Shown: positions 16,846 through 26,635, counted from the stretch's first letter. The stretch is DNA of 64,000 nt from Desulfoluna limicola (GCF_021654575.1 NZ_AP024488.1:3557501-3621500), one strand, 5' to 3'. The notes: generated by a model not told the origin, from the letters alone. Numbers and translations: made by a program.

Positions 16846-18633
16846 TTATCCCTTGGTCGGATTCAAGCCAAGAATGGGGTCGAAGGTTTCAAGGGCGATA
16901 CAGTCCACTGGCCCCACGTCCGTGATGGCATAATCCGGAATCGCGGTGATGGGCAGAAAGAACATGTACATGAGGGGTTCCGGCAGGTCGCAGCCGAGGG
17001 CCTGGGCCGCAGCGTTGAGCAGGGCTTCCCGGTGCGCGATCTCCTTTGCGTCCAGGTCGCTCGCGATGCCGCCCACAGGCAGGGAAAGGAACTCGAGAAT
17101 CTCACCGCCCTCAACAATCACCTGACCTCCGCCGTTTTCGATGAGGTGGTTGACGGCAATGGACATGTCGTTTGCATCGGCGCCCATGACAACGATGTTG
17201 TTGTCGTCCGGGGCCGCAGAAGAGGCCATGGCTCCTTTTTTCAGCTTCCAGCCGGAGCAGAAAGCTAAGGATTTATTCCCGTTGCGGCCAAAACGCTCCA
17301 CCACGGAAACCATCAGCGCGTCCTGCTCGGTGTCCGGCTGAACGATGTGGTTTTTAACCTTTAAGGTCACATCACGGCGTTTGCGGACAAAGGGGCCCAC
17401 CACATTCATGGAGAGGACCTCGGCTGTGCCTTCTTCCATGTCCACACGGAACTCGAAATCTTCTTTGGTGGTTTTCTCGCATTTGAGTTCGCTGGAGAGC
17501 ACGGCACTGCGCTTGGGTGCGTTCAGCTCATAGGTCAGGTCCCTGCCCTTGGAAACCAGTTTGCCGCCTGTGATGACGGCCTCCACGTTGAAGGTCTCCG
17601 GGCTGTCTATGAACAGGATGTCCGCGATTTTACCGGGGGTAATGGAGCCGACCAGGTGATCAATGCGATAGGCCTCGGCGCTGTTGATGGAGCCCATCTG
17701 GATGGCGGTCATGGGGTCAACCCCGTCCTTGATTGCAAGGCGAACCACGTGATCCATATGACCTTTTTCAAGGATATCCGTTGCGGTCACATCATCGGTA
17801 CAGAAGCTCACCCTTCGGGCAAGGGCCGGGTTCACTTCGGTGACGGCACGGATATTCTCTTTCAGGAAGTGGGTAACAGACGACTCACGAATAAGCATAT
17901 GCATGCCGTTTCGCATCTTCTCCACCACCTCTTCGTGATCGTAGCTCTCATGGTCAAGGCGGACACCGGCACAAAGATAGCCGTTGAGGTCCTTGCCGCG
18001 TGCCATGGGGGCGCAGCCGAAAATCGGCATTCGGTTGGCGTGGGCTTCGGCAAGGGCGCCTAAGGTATCGTCGTCCTCTTCCAGAACGGCTTCGCGAACG
18101 GTCTCCCACACGCCGAAACACTCAGGCCATGTTTGAACCTCTTTGTGGGTTTCCTGGGTAAAGTTATACGATACGGTGGATTGGGGGAAGGTGTAGGGAG
18201 TTTTGTAAGGGGCTCCCCAGAAGACTTTCAAGGGGCTTGCCTCGATTTCTGCAAAGACTTCTTTCAGGCCTTCGATTCCCGATACAGAGATATACTCGTC
18301 AAGACCGGAAACAATACAGGTTGTTCCGCAGGGGACAACCGCCTTTGCAAAACTGGTGATACTTAATTTGCTGCATTCGCTGTGAAGGTGCCCGTCTATG
18401 AGCCCGGGAACCAGGAATTTGCCGGTGGCATCGATGATGTCGGTCTCGTCACCGATGTACCCTTGGACATCGCCGATGGCCACAACCCGATCTTCATAGA
18501 TGGCGACGTCCGCGGGATAGATTTCACTGGACATAACGTTGACCAGTTGCCCACCCCGAATGACCCTGTGCGCCGACACCTGGCTTCGCCCGGCACGAAT
18601 GAGTCGTTTCAACCTATCTTTATCCATTTGCAT
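16846..18633 (-). CDS. Adenine deaminase-like amidohydrolase lacking conserved histidines
   Basis: 595 residues, COG1001 family along the full length. The start at 18633 follows AGGAGG by four bases; the ATG six bases downstream is also possible. It keeps the HxH pair (GHLHSE, H82/H84), a Glu at the bridging position (VWETVRE, E177), DHES (H228) and CTDDV (D280). It has Cys207 in FGCAP where true enzymes have GHSP/GHAP, and SGLDE (110-113) where they have ADPHE. This resembles uncharacterised YerA-like paralogues. Substrate or even deaminase activity is therefore uncertain. The last residues and TAA are encoded by a repeat module. Confidence 0.85.
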   Translation of the reverse strand: MQMDKDRLKRLIRAGRSQVSAHRVIRGGQLVNVMSSEIYPADVAIYEDRVVAIGDVQGYIGDETDIIDATGKFLVPGLIDGHLHSECSKLSITSFAKAVVPCGTTCIVSGLDEYISVSGIEGLKEVFAEIEASPLKVFWGAPYKTPYTFPQSTVSYNFTQETHKEVQTWPECFGVWETVREAVLEEDDDTLGALAEAHANRMPIFGCAPMARGKDLNGYLCAGVRLDHESYDHEEVVEKMRNGMHMLIRESSVTHFLKENIRAVTEVNPALARRVSFCTDDVTATDILEKGHMDHVVRLAIKDGVDPMTAIQMGSINSAEAYRIDHLVGSITPGKIADILFIDSPETFNVEAVITGGKLVSKGRDLTYELNAPKRSAVLSSELKCEKTTKEDFEFRVDMEEGTAEVLSMNVVGPFVRKRRDVTLKVKNHIVQPDTEQDALMVSVVERFGRNGNKSLAFCSGWKLKKGAMASSAAPDDNNIVVMGADANDMSIAVNHLIENGGGQVIVEGGEILEFLSLPVGGIASDLDAKEIAHREALLNAAAQALGCDLPEPLMYMFFLPITAIPDYAITDVGPVDCIALETFDPILGLNPTKG

Positions 18634-19426
18634 TCATCCTCCTATAAACAGTAATGAGATAGGCCGTCCATTTCTGGCAATTCAGGTTTCCCGTCCTGCA
18701 ACACACATCTCGACGAATTTATAAAAGATCACAAGCACTTGCAATAAGCACCCGCACCATGGATGAGGCGTCATCTTAAACCATATGGACATAATTTCAA
18801 TCTTTTTCAGGCAATCGTAAAAAAGAACGATTCTCCATAATTCTCATGACTAATGAGTAATATAAGCTCGCCTTATCGAACCACTTGATCAAAAAAACAC
18901 CCTCATCGCGGTTTTTAGCAATGAGGGTCTTGGCTGTTTTTCCGGTGAGGGCCTTGATCCGTTCGTTGATATAGTTGGGTGTGAGGTGGGGGAGGCTGGC
19001 ATGGCCCAAACTGGGAACAGGCTCTTAATGCTATTGCTGCGAAATCTTAATGCCGTGCAAAGCGTTTATTTTCATGTTACAGGAACGCCCACACTGCGTC
19101 CGAGTCAACCAAGGGTCGTGCTTTTGCTTTGCTGTTTATTCAGGCTACCTGTCCGCCCTGAGTACATATAAAACGCCGTTGTTTATGGACCTTTCGAGCG
19201 TTGTTTTTGCTGTTTTTCAAACGTTTCAAAAGATGGCCCCCGGCTGGAACGCCGGAGACAAGGTCAGCCGATCGGTCCCTACCGGGCTTCGGGTGCTTGA
19301 TTTTTAAACGGATGTTCACAGGCAGGGCCTTGTTGTAAAAGCCATTGATTACCACTGATAATATCTATCAGCCCTCAAGAAATATCATCGAATTATTCAC
19401 CAATATTCCCAAATGGAAAACCAGTC
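18634..19426. other. Gap with a decayed regulator fragment and no intact gene
   Basis: Apart from the AraC-like fragment at 18797-19009, the stretch shows no supported gene. A partial tag-like palindrome, CCCCCGGCTGGAACGCCGG, lies near 19231-19250. No purine riboswitch core was found upstream of the adenine deaminase-like gene. Confidence 0.5.
18797..19009 (-). pseudogene. AraC-type helix-turn-helix fragment
   Basis: The minus strand reads LPHLTPNYINERIKALTGKT followed by AKTLI, matching the second helix-turn-helix of AraC regulators (usual form LTPNYLSxxFKxxTGKS). The following residues lose the family pattern and nothing upstream encodes the rest of the domain. Probably a relic of a purine-cluster regulator; identification rests on about 30 residues. 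Confidence 0.35.
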
Positions 19427-20188
19427 ATGAACAAAAGAAGAATCATCACATGGGGGGCCATCCTGGCTGTCCTGCTGCCGATATGGGCATTTGCCGCCAT
19501 CTTTCCGGACAAGCCCCCTTCGGAGCATTATTACGTCGACGAAGCGGGATTGATCGACGTCAAGACCGGCGGCCGCATCGACGGGGTGGCATCGGCGCTC
19601 CTTGCCGAGGAGAACATCCCCATTTATGTGGTCACCATTCCTTCGCTGGCGGCTTACGATGCCGCCACGCTGAGCATCGAACAGTATGCCGCGGAACTCT
19701 TCGATCACTGGGGCATCGGGTGGCAGGATCACAACTACGGGATGTTGCTTCTTGTTTCAAAGGATGACAAGAAGGCGCGCATCGAATTGGGAGCCGATTG
19801 GGGCAAGCAGAATGACTATCTGGCACAGCAAGTGATGGGGGGGCTTATTGTTCCAGCCTTCAAGCGTGGAGACTTCGCTACCGGAATTGCAGACGGAGTC
19901 CGCGGGATGGATGCCATGGCCCGTGGCCAGGCGTTTCCGAAGCCGAAAGCTCCATGGTGGATGCTGCCGGCTTTGATCGGAGGGCTTGGCGCCTTGGTGC
20001 TTCTGATCATCAATCTGTTCCGATCGGGACGGAAAGGGTGGGCCTGGGCCCTCATCGCTGTCCTCGGTTCCATTCTTTTCTTCATTCTCCAAATTGTGGG
20101 TTCGGGTTCAGACAGCGGCGAGGGCTCTTCAGGCGGGGGCTTCGGAGGCGGGTCCTCCGGTGGTGGCGGTGCAACAGGATCATGGTGA
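19427..20188 (+). CDS. TPM-domain (YgcG-like) membrane protein
   Basis: 253 residues. A signal peptide or anchor (MNKRRIITWGAILAVLLPIWAFA) is followed by a TPM domain at about 35-165 (YYVDEAGLIDVKTGGRID; NYGMLLLVSKDDKKARIELG). Two membrane helices lie at about 178-197 and 205-225. A C-terminal Gly/Ser-rich tail (SGGGFGGGSSGGGGATGSW) is characteristic of this family. TPM proteins are exported to the periplasmic side and have been linked to phosphatase activity or to photosystem and membrane-protein repair in other lineages; the role here is unknown. It stands alone. Confidence 0.87.
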   Translation: MNKRRIITWGAILAVLLPIWAFAAIFPDKPPSEHYYVDEAGLIDVKTGGRIDGVASALLAEENIPIYVVTIPSLAAYDAATLSIEQYAAELFDHWGIGWQDHNYGMLLLVSKDDKKARIELGADWGKQNDYLAQQVMGGLIVPAFKRGDFATGIADGVRGMDAMARGQAFPKPKAPWWMLPALIGGLGALVLLIINLFRSGRKGWAWALIAVLGSILFFILQIVGSGSDSGEGSSGGGFGGGSSGGGGATGSW

Positions 20189-20627
20189 ACAATTTGAAAA
20201 AAGCCACAAAACTGTTTTCCCTTGCGCTTTCCCCTCATTCCTCGGAAAAAAATGCAAAAGAATCTGAGACAGGCGGTTTTTGGGGGTTATAACGATTCAG
20301 TTATGCCTCCGGCGGGTCGCTTTTTGAAAAAAGCTTCGCAACACCGTTCCGGTTGCATCCCCTTTTGCGGTACATTCTTTTTATATTGCTTTACCAATGA
20401 CAGAAAACGATCTTGTAACCGATTGTTTCGTATATGTATGGGTACATTAGAGTCAGGTGATGCTAATACTGAATGAGCATGTAGCTAATTCTATGATAAC
20501 CTGCATGAAATAGAGCATATACTAAAAACATATCAAACCGTTTGTATGGAACAGCTGCCGCTCCACGCCGGCACCTTCGCTTCGTTCGGCGACCTCACGG
20601 TTCAGCCACCAACACCAGGAGCCCCTT
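20189..20627. repeat. Repeat module (GTCGC-TTTTTGAAAAAAGC type); no gene
   Basis: GCCTCCGGCGGGTCGC, then TTTTTGAAAAAAGCTTCGC and CCGTTCCGG at 20304-20358. The rest is AT-rich promoter-like DNA before the HD-domain gene, without a supported reading frame. Confidence 0.65.
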
Positions 20628-21206
20628 TTGGAAAAAATCGAGAACGTCCTCAATTTCATTGTTGAGATAGAAAAGCTCAAAAATGTGCTTCGGAAAACAA
20701 AGCCGGTGGGCTTGGATCGATATGAAAATTCCGCCGAGCACAGCTGGCATGTCTGCCTTTCCGCGCTGATGTTGAAAGACTTCGCCAACGAGCCGATCAA
20801 TATAGATCGCGTGATCAAGATGCTTCTGATCCATGACCTCGGTGAGATTGATGTGGGCGACACCATCATATACGCCAGCGAAACAAAAAAGCTGAAGGCC
20901 GAAGAAGCTGCCGGGGTTAAGCGCATCCTGTCTATCCTGCCGGAAGGTATGGAAGAGGGGTGTATGGAGCTCTGGCATGAGTTTGAAGCTGGCGAAACAT
21001 CAGATGCCCGATTCGCGAGGGCCATCGACAGGGTCCCCCCGTTGTTGCACAATCTTCACGGAGATGGCCACAGCTGGCGCAAGCACGGGGTATCCAAAGA
21101 GCGGGTGTTTGAGTTGAACCAACGGATAGAACTCGGAAGCAAAGAGTTGTGGGCAGCGATTCGTGATAAACTTGAAGAAGCTGTGGAGTCAGGCGTTCTT
21201 AAGTAA
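20628..21206 (+). CDS. HD-domain phosphohydrolase (YfbR/HDDC2-like)
   Basis: 192 residues from a TTG at 20628, preceded by CAGGAG. The HD metal-binding pattern is complete: H38 in SAEHSWHV, the adjacent HD pair in LLIHDLGEIDVGD (about 68-69), and an aspartate in FARAIDRVPPLL near residue 132. This is the arrangement of 5'-deoxynucleotidase YfbR and human HDDC2 relatives, which hydrolyse deoxynucleoside monophosphates. A cytoplasmic nucleotide-salvage role is likely by family. It is monocistronic, followed by repeat modules. Confidence 0.85.
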   Translation: MEKIENVLNFIVEIEKLKNVLRKTKPVGLDRYENSAEHSWHVCLSALMLKDFANEPINIDRVIKMLLIHDLGEIDVGDTIIYASETKKLKAEEAAGVKRILSILPEGMEEGCMELWHEFEAGETSDARFARAIDRVPPLLHNLHGDGHSWRKHGVSKERVFELNQRIELGSKELWAAIRDKLEEAVESGVLK

Positions 21207-22418
21207 AGGCCGAGGCAAGGGTAAAGCTCCGATCCCAGAAGAACCGGACTTTGCATACCCCAGAAAGACACGTAACGACTCAGACCCAAAAGCGGCCTCC
21301 GGCGGCAAGGTGTGCCACCTTGAAAGCAGGCAGCGGAGGCGCAAGCTGAATCGTGACAAAAAAACAAAATTCACCTTCCGTCCCCTTCGTAATCGTCATG
21401 GTACATAAGCTCCTCCTTGAGGAAGACTCCAGACGTTGCCATTCATTATGAGGGATCACATCGCATGTTGTGAACTGGTCACTCGGCAAAGCCCGGGAAC
21501 GCCGACCTTGCCTGAGGCCAGGGGGTGATTCCCTGGCCCCGAGGTTACGTCACTGTCGAATCTGCTGTAACATCAATTCATTCGACTGTATTTCCCTCTC
21601 TTCATCTGATATATTTCCTCAAGGTCAACCCTCGGCCCAGGGAGTGATTGCCGAGCAGCTATCCCGCGTCAATCAACGGGTGCCATGCTCCCAGTGTGTG
21701 CCCTTGGGCCAGTTTTTTTAGCCAATGTACTTCCAGGTGCCGCCTACTGGCAATTGAATACCTGACGAAATGGGTGTCAACCAAGGTACTCCCTGTCCGG
21801 CAACCAGGCCACCCCACCGCCATAAACCGGCTGGTTCCCGCAATCATCCACAAACAATATACCTGCGATTAACCATTTATGTTCGGTTGTTTTCTGATCT
21901 TTATTTTCTTCAAAAATACTTGTAGTGTTGAATGTTAAAAAAAGGACCTGCCCAGCGCCTGTTGACTCCGTCGGACCTGCCGGGGTCTCGACGTTTGACT
22001 GATCTGGAAAAGTGGGGTTGATAAACAGGCATTGACTGGAAGGCCATTGCTCTCCGATCAATCGGCTTCCCGAATGCTGCCGTGCTTGCTGCGACGACAG
22101 CCCTTCATAGGGTGATGACATATTAACCCGGCGGTTAAATGCATAAATGTCGAGGGGCAGTAGCACCCCGATCATTTATGACATCTCTTTCAGCTTTGGC
22201 TTGTACAGTTAGTTGCCGGGTTAATATCTGACCGCCGGAGAAGGCGGGAGACAGAATCATCGGAACGAGTCCAGGGGCATAGCCCGTCACCAAGGGTGGC
22301 GGAGCATTTGCACCCCGCTTCCGAGGTAGCTCACCTCGTCGCCGGAGGCTTACTAACCAACAAGTAGTTACATTCAAAAAACCAACCAGCAACAGCCACA
22401 CCATAAACGGGGGATAAA
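21207..22418. repeat. 1.2-kb gap with repeat modules and an inverted-repeat element; no supported gene
   Basis: CCTCCGGCGGCAAGGTGTG and CCACCTTGAAAGCAG at 21297-21330, GGCCAGGGGGTGATTCCCTGGCC near 21518, and CGAGGTAGCTCACCTCG plus GCCGGAGGC at about 22322-22350. Minus-strand frames at 21659-21853 and 21777-22175 overlap each other in different frames and match no family I recognise; they may be a decayed gene. The 22120-22227 inverted repeat is listed separately. Confidence 0.6.
22120..22227. repeat. 13-bp inverted repeats flanking an inner palindrome
   Basis: ATATTAACCCGGC at 22120-22132 is exactly complementary to GCCGGGTTAATAT at 22215-22227. Between them an imperfect hairpin ATAAATGTCGAGGGG ... 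CCCCGATCATTTAT occupies about 22142-22178. The nested structure suggests a miniature mobile element or a structured RNA upstream of the efflux operon. Confidence 0.5.
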
Positions 22419-23537
22419 ATGGGATCAAAAAAAAGAGACCTCATGCAGACATTGCGTTTCAACCGCACATTTCTTTTAAAGACAGGAGTCATGATCCTTA
22501 CAGCGTGCCTGACCCTGTCCTGCGGAAGGGGCGATGACAAAACCCAGGACACAGAGGTCGTGCGTCCGGCAAAACTTATGACGGTCTCATCCGTGGCCGA
22601 GGTAAGAACCCGAGAGCTCCCCGGCAGGGTAAGGGCCAGCAAGCGTGCGGATCTCGCCTTTCAGGTCTCCGGCCCGCTGACATCCCTTCCCTTTGAAGAG
22701 GGCGACCCCGTCAAAAAGGGAGAGGTTGTGGCAAAGATCCTCCCCAGGGATTTCCAGACCGCCCTCAACACGGCCAAGGCAAACGAACTTGAAGCCATGC
22801 ACCAGTACAACCGCTACAAAGACCTGTACATCAAAAAGCAGGTCTCCAAGGCGGACTTTGACAAGGCCAAGCGTGCCTATGACGTGACCAAATCAGATGT
22901 AACCAACGCCGAAAACGCCCTCAAAGACACCTCGCTGCGGGCCCCCTTTTCGGGGGTTATCGCAAAACGATATGTGGAGAATTTCCAGGAAGTCCGAGCC
23001 AAAGACCCCATCGTCAGCCTTCAGGATGTCTCTGTCCTGGAGATTCTTGTCGACGTCCCCGAGACCTTGATGGCCACGGTCAGGAACCGGACTAAGGGTG
23101 AAATCATCGCACAGGTTGAATTCTCCGCATTGCCGGGGGTACTGCATGACCTCAGGTTAAAGGAATTCTCCACCGAAGCCGACCCCCAGACGCAAACCTA
23201 CCGTGTGGTATCCACCTTGCCTGCCCCGAAAAACGCCAACATCCTTCCCGGCATGACAGCCAAGGTCACCGGGAAAACCCCCACAGAATCGGTCGTAGCG
23301 GAAAAAGGATTTTTTGTTCCCGTCAACGCAGTGTTTGCGGATGAGTCTGGCAATCAGTTTGTGTGGGTGGTCAAAAAAGAGACCATGACGGCAGAGAAAC
23401 GAGGCGTAACCGTGGGAACCGTTTCGGGCAGCAGCATCAGTGTCCTCGAAGGACTTGAGTCCGGTGAAAAAGTGGTGATCGCAGGCGTCAACTACCTGCG
23501 CCCCGGGATGAAAGTCAGGGAATTACTGTCAAAATAG
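22419..23537 (+). CDS. RND efflux periplasmic adaptor (membrane-fusion lipoprotein)
   Basis: 372 residues. The signal sequence ends LTLSC with the lipidated Cys at about 35. The order is typical of HlyD/AcrA adaptors: beta-barrel start (RELPGRVRASKRADLAFQVS), lipoyl half (GDPVKKGEVVAKIL), alpha-helical hairpin at about 110-160, second lipoyl half (SLRAPFSGVIAKRYVENFQE) and membrane-proximal domain. It bridges the inner-membrane pump and the outer-membrane channel encoded next. The start at 22419 follows GGGGG; an ATG at 22443 is an alternative. It is the first gene of an operon with the pump 13 bases downstream. Confidence 0.92.
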   Translation: MGSKKRDLMQTLRFNRTFLLKTGVMILTACLTLSCGRGDDKTQDTEVVRPAKLMTVSSVAEVRTRELPGRVRASKRADLAFQVSGPLTSLPFEEGDPVKKGEVVAKILPRDFQTALNTAKANELEAMHQYNRYKDLYIKKQVSKADFDKAKRAYDVTKSDVTNAENALKDTSLRAPFSGVIAKRYVENFQEVRAKDPIVSLQDVSVLEILVDVPETLMATVRNRTKGEIIAQVEFSALPGVLHDLRLKEFSTEADPQTQTYRVVSTLPAPKNANILPGMTAKVTGKTPTESVVAEKGFFVPVNAVFADESGNQFVWVVKKETMTAEKRGVTVGTVSGSSISVLEGLESGEKVVIAGVNYLRPGMKVRELLSK

Positions 23538-23550
23538 GAGACTGATACCG

Positions 23551-26500
23551 ATGAACATTGCTGAACTCTCCATCCAAAAAAAGACAGTGACACTGGTCAT
23601 CTGCTTTTGCATTGTCCTGGGTGGCCTACTCTCATACTCTGGCCTGGGTCGTCTTGAAGACCCGGAGTTTACCGTAAAAAATGCGGTCATCATCACCCCT
23701 TACCCCGGGGCCACCCCCCTGGAGGTAGCCGAAGAGGTCACGGACAAAATCGAGACGGCCATTCAGCAGATGCCCCAGCTCGATTATGTGGAATCCACCT
23801 CCAAGGCCAGCGCGTCCATCGTCACCGTTACGATCAAGGACATGTATGACAAGCACACCCTTCCCCAGGTCTGGGACGAACTCCGGCGCAAGGTCGGTGA
23901 CGTCCAGTCCGAGCTCCCCCCGGGAACCCTCCCCTCCATCGTCAACGACAGCTTCGGCGATGTGTACGGCATCCTCCTCGCCGTCACCGCGGAAGGCTAT
24001 CCCTACGATGACCTGAAAGAGTACATGAAGTTCCTGAGAAAGGAGCTTCTCCTTGTGGACGGGGTGGCCAAAATCGAGCTTTGGGGCCTCCAGGACGAAG
24101 CCGTCTTCGTGGAGATCTCACGGTCACGGATTGCCCGCCTGGGCATCGGCCTGGACAGCATCTACTCAGCCCTGAAAGAGCAGAACCTGGTCGTGGACGC
24201 AGGGGCGGTTAAGGTTGGCCCCGAATACATCCGAATCAACCCGACGGGCACTTTCGACTCCGTTGAAGACATTGCGAACCTTCAGGTCAGGGACCCCGCA
24301 TCCGACAGGGGGATTTACCTGAAAGACGTGGCCGACGTGAAACGGGGGTACGTGACCCCCCCATCAAGGACACTCCATTACAACGGGTTGCCAGCCATCT
24401 CCATCGGCATTTCCGGCGTCCCCGGCGGCAACGTCGTCAACATGGGCGAGGCCGTGAAGGTACGGCTCGCCGAGCTGGAGGGCCAGCGGCCCCTCGGCAT
24501 GGAGATCGGCGTGGTCAACTTTCAATCCGATGATGTCTCCCAGGCGGTCAATGGGTTTGTCGTCAACTTTGTCCAGGCGGTCATCATTGTTGTGGTGGTG
24601 CTTCTTCTCTTCATGGGGCTGAGAAGCGGCCTTCTCATCGGAACCGTGCTGGCCCTGACCGTCCTTGCGACCCTTATTATCATGAAGACCATGGGGATCA
24701 ACCTTGAGAGGATCTCCCTTGGCGCCCTTGTTATCGCCCTGGGGATGCTGGTCGACAACGCCATCGTCATCACCGAGGGAATGCTGATACGCATCGAAGC
24801 GGGCATGGACCGCCTCAAAGCGGCAAAGGAGGTGGTGGCCCAGAACGCCATGCCCCTTTTCGGAGCAACCGTCATCGCCGTGCTGGCCTTTGCGGCCATC
24901 GGGGTGTCCCAGGACTCCACGGGTGAATTCTGCCGGTCTCTTTTTCAGGTCATGCTCATCTCCCTCATGATCAGCTGGATCATCGGCATCACCATTACCC
25001 CGCTTTTCTGCACCATGTTTATCAAGGGCAAGGAAAAGGGGCAGGATGAGCCAGAAAAGGACCCCTACCAGGGCATCATATTTACCGCTTACAAAGCGTT
25101 CCTCAAGGCCTGCATCAAACGGCGATGGATCACCATGGCCGTCATGGTCGTTCTGCTGTTCCTCGCCGTCACCGGGTTCGGCATGCTGAAGAACAGCTTT
25201 TTCCCCGAATCCACACGCCCTCAGTTCATGGTCAACTACTGGCTCCCTGCCGGCACAGATATCCGACAAACCACTGAAGACATCGCAAAAATCGAACAAT
25301 ACCTGCTCAAGGACGAGCGGGTGGAGTCCACGGCATCCTACATCGGCGCAGGGGCCACCCGGTTCATGCTCACCTTCGGCCCGGAAACATCCATGGACAA
25401 GGGGTACGGCCTGATACTTGTCTCGGTGAAGGACTACAAGGTCATCGATGAGATGATCGACGAGTACATGGCCCGCCTCAAAGAGGAGTTCCCGAACGCC
25501 CAGCCCATTCTGGAGAGGTTCAAACTCGGCCCCTCAAGCGGCGCCGTGGAGGTTCGGTTCAGCGGGCCTGACGCCAAGGTGCTGAGGCAGCTTTCAAACC
25601 AGGTCCAGGACATCCTCATGGACAACCCCGACACCTATGCGGTCAGGGATGACTGGCGGCAGCGGGTGAAGATCATCAGGCCCCAGTTCGACGAAACCCG
25701 GGCCAGGCAGGCCGGTATTTCCAGAACCGATCTCGCAAGGGCCCTTGAGATGAATGTCTCCGGATCCAGGATTGGTATTTACCGTGATGGGGATGAGCTG
25801 ATCCCCATCATCGCCAGGCAGCCCGAAGAGGAGCGCCTGGATGTGGAAAATATCCAGAGCCTCCAGATTTGGAGCCCGACAACGAGAAAAACCGTCCCTG
25901 TGAGTCAGGTGGTCTCCGAGTTTACAACGGAGTGGGAAGACTCCATGATCTACCGCCGCGACCGCAAAATGACCATCACGACCAAGTGTGAAAATGAGCC
26001 CGGTGTACTGGCCAGCACCATCTTTGATGATGTCAGGGAAAAGATCGAGGCGGTGGAGCTCCCACCGGGGTACGAGATGGAATGGGGTGGCGAGTTTGAA
26101 AACTCCACAAGGGCCAAGTCCAACCTGGCCGGTTCCATGCCCATCACCTTTCTGATCATGGTCCTCATCGTGATCATGCTCTTCAACTGCCTGAGGCAAC
26201 CCCTGATTATCTGGCTGACGGTGCCCCTTGCCATCATCGGGGTTACCCTGGGGCTTCTGGTCTTTGACCTTCCCTTCGACTTCATGGCCCTTCTTGGCTT
26301 TTTAAGCCTGGTGGGGATGCTGATCAAGGGGGCCATTGTGCTCATTGACCAGATCAATATCGAGCTTGCAAGCGGGAAAGACCCCTACACGGCTGTTGTC
26401 GACTCTGCCGTGAGCAGGATGAGGCCGGTCTGCATGGCGGCCATAACCACCGTCCTGGGCATGATCCCCCTGCTGCCGGACGTCTTCTTCAAGGCCATGG

Positions 26501-26601
26501 CCGTGACGATTATGTCGGGCTTAAGTTTTGCCACGATCCTGACCCTGATCGTTGTGCCGGTTCTTTACGTCATATTCTACAAAATCCCAGCAAAGGGATG
26601 A
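23551..26601 (+). CDS. RND multidrug-efflux-type inner-membrane pump
   Basis: 1016 residues, the usual size of AcrB-like pumps. Twelve membrane helices are arranged as 1+5 and 1+5 with two large periplasmic loops. It opens IAELSIQKKTVTLVICFCIV. The proton-relay helix 4 reads GMLVDNAIVITEG, keeping one of the two aspartates (VDN instead of VDD, common in this subgroup). Helix 10 has the conserved Lys in GMLIKGAIVLIDQ. It would export hydrophobic or toxic compounds using the proton gradient. Tightly spaced with the adaptor and the downstream TolC-type gene. Confidence 0.95.
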   Translation: MNIAELSIQKKTVTLVICFCIVLGGLLSYSGLGRLEDPEFTVKNAVIITPYPGATPLEVAEEVTDKIETAIQQMPQLDYVESTSKASASIVTVTIKDMYDKHTLPQVWDELRRKVGDVQSELPPGTLPSIVNDSFGDVYGILLAVTAEGYPYDDLKEYMKFLRKELLLVDGVAKIELWGLQDEAVFVEISRSRIARLGIGLDSIYSALKEQNLVVDAGAVKVGPEYIRINPTGTFDSVEDIANLQVRDPASDRGIYLKDVADVKRGYVTPPSRTLHYNGLPAISIGISGVPGGNVVNMGEAVKVRLAELEGQRPLGMEIGVVNFQSDDVSQAVNGFVVNFVQAVIIVVVVLLLFMGLRSGLLIGTVLALTVLATLIIMKTMGINLERISLGALVIALGMLVDNAIVITEGMLIRIEAGMDRLKAAKEVVAQNAMPLFGATVIAVLAFAAIGVSQDSTGEFCRSLFQVMLISLMISWIIGITITPLFCTMFIKGKEKGQDEPEKDPYQGIIFTAYKAFLKACIKRRWITMAVMVVLLFLAVTGFGMLKNSFFPESTRPQFMVNYWLPAGTDIRQTTEDIAKIEQYLLKDERVESTASYIGAGATRFMLTFGPETSMDKGYGLILVSVKDYKVIDEMIDEYMARLKEEFPNAQPILERFKLGPSSGAVEVRFSGPDAKVLRQLSNQVQDILMDNPDTYAVRDDWRQRVKIIRPQFDETRARQAGISRTDLARALEMNVSGSRIGIYRDGDELIPIIARQPEEERLDVENIQSLQIWSPTTRKTVPVSQVVSEFTTEWEDSMIYRRDRKMTITTKCENEPGVLASTIFDDVREKIEAVELPPGYEMEWGGEFENSTRAKSNLAGSMPITFLIMVLIVIMLFNCLRQPLIIWLTVPLAIIGVTLGLLVFDLPFDFMALLGFLSLVGMLIKGAIVLIDQINIELASGKDPYTAVVDSAVSRMRPVCMAAITTVLGMIPLLPDVFFKAMAVTIMSGLSFATILTLIVVPVLYVIFYKIPAKG

Positions 26602-26635
26602 TCCTATGCATCAAATACAAGCCGGGAGTTCACCC

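Noticed and set aside
18634..18796. Purine riboswitch before the adenine deaminase-like gene
   Set aside because: The conserved loop and junction bases of purine riboswitches are not present.
21659..22175. Transposase or defence gene on the minus strand
   Set aside because: The two frames overlap out of phase, lack family motifs and a convincing start; could only be called decayed DNA.
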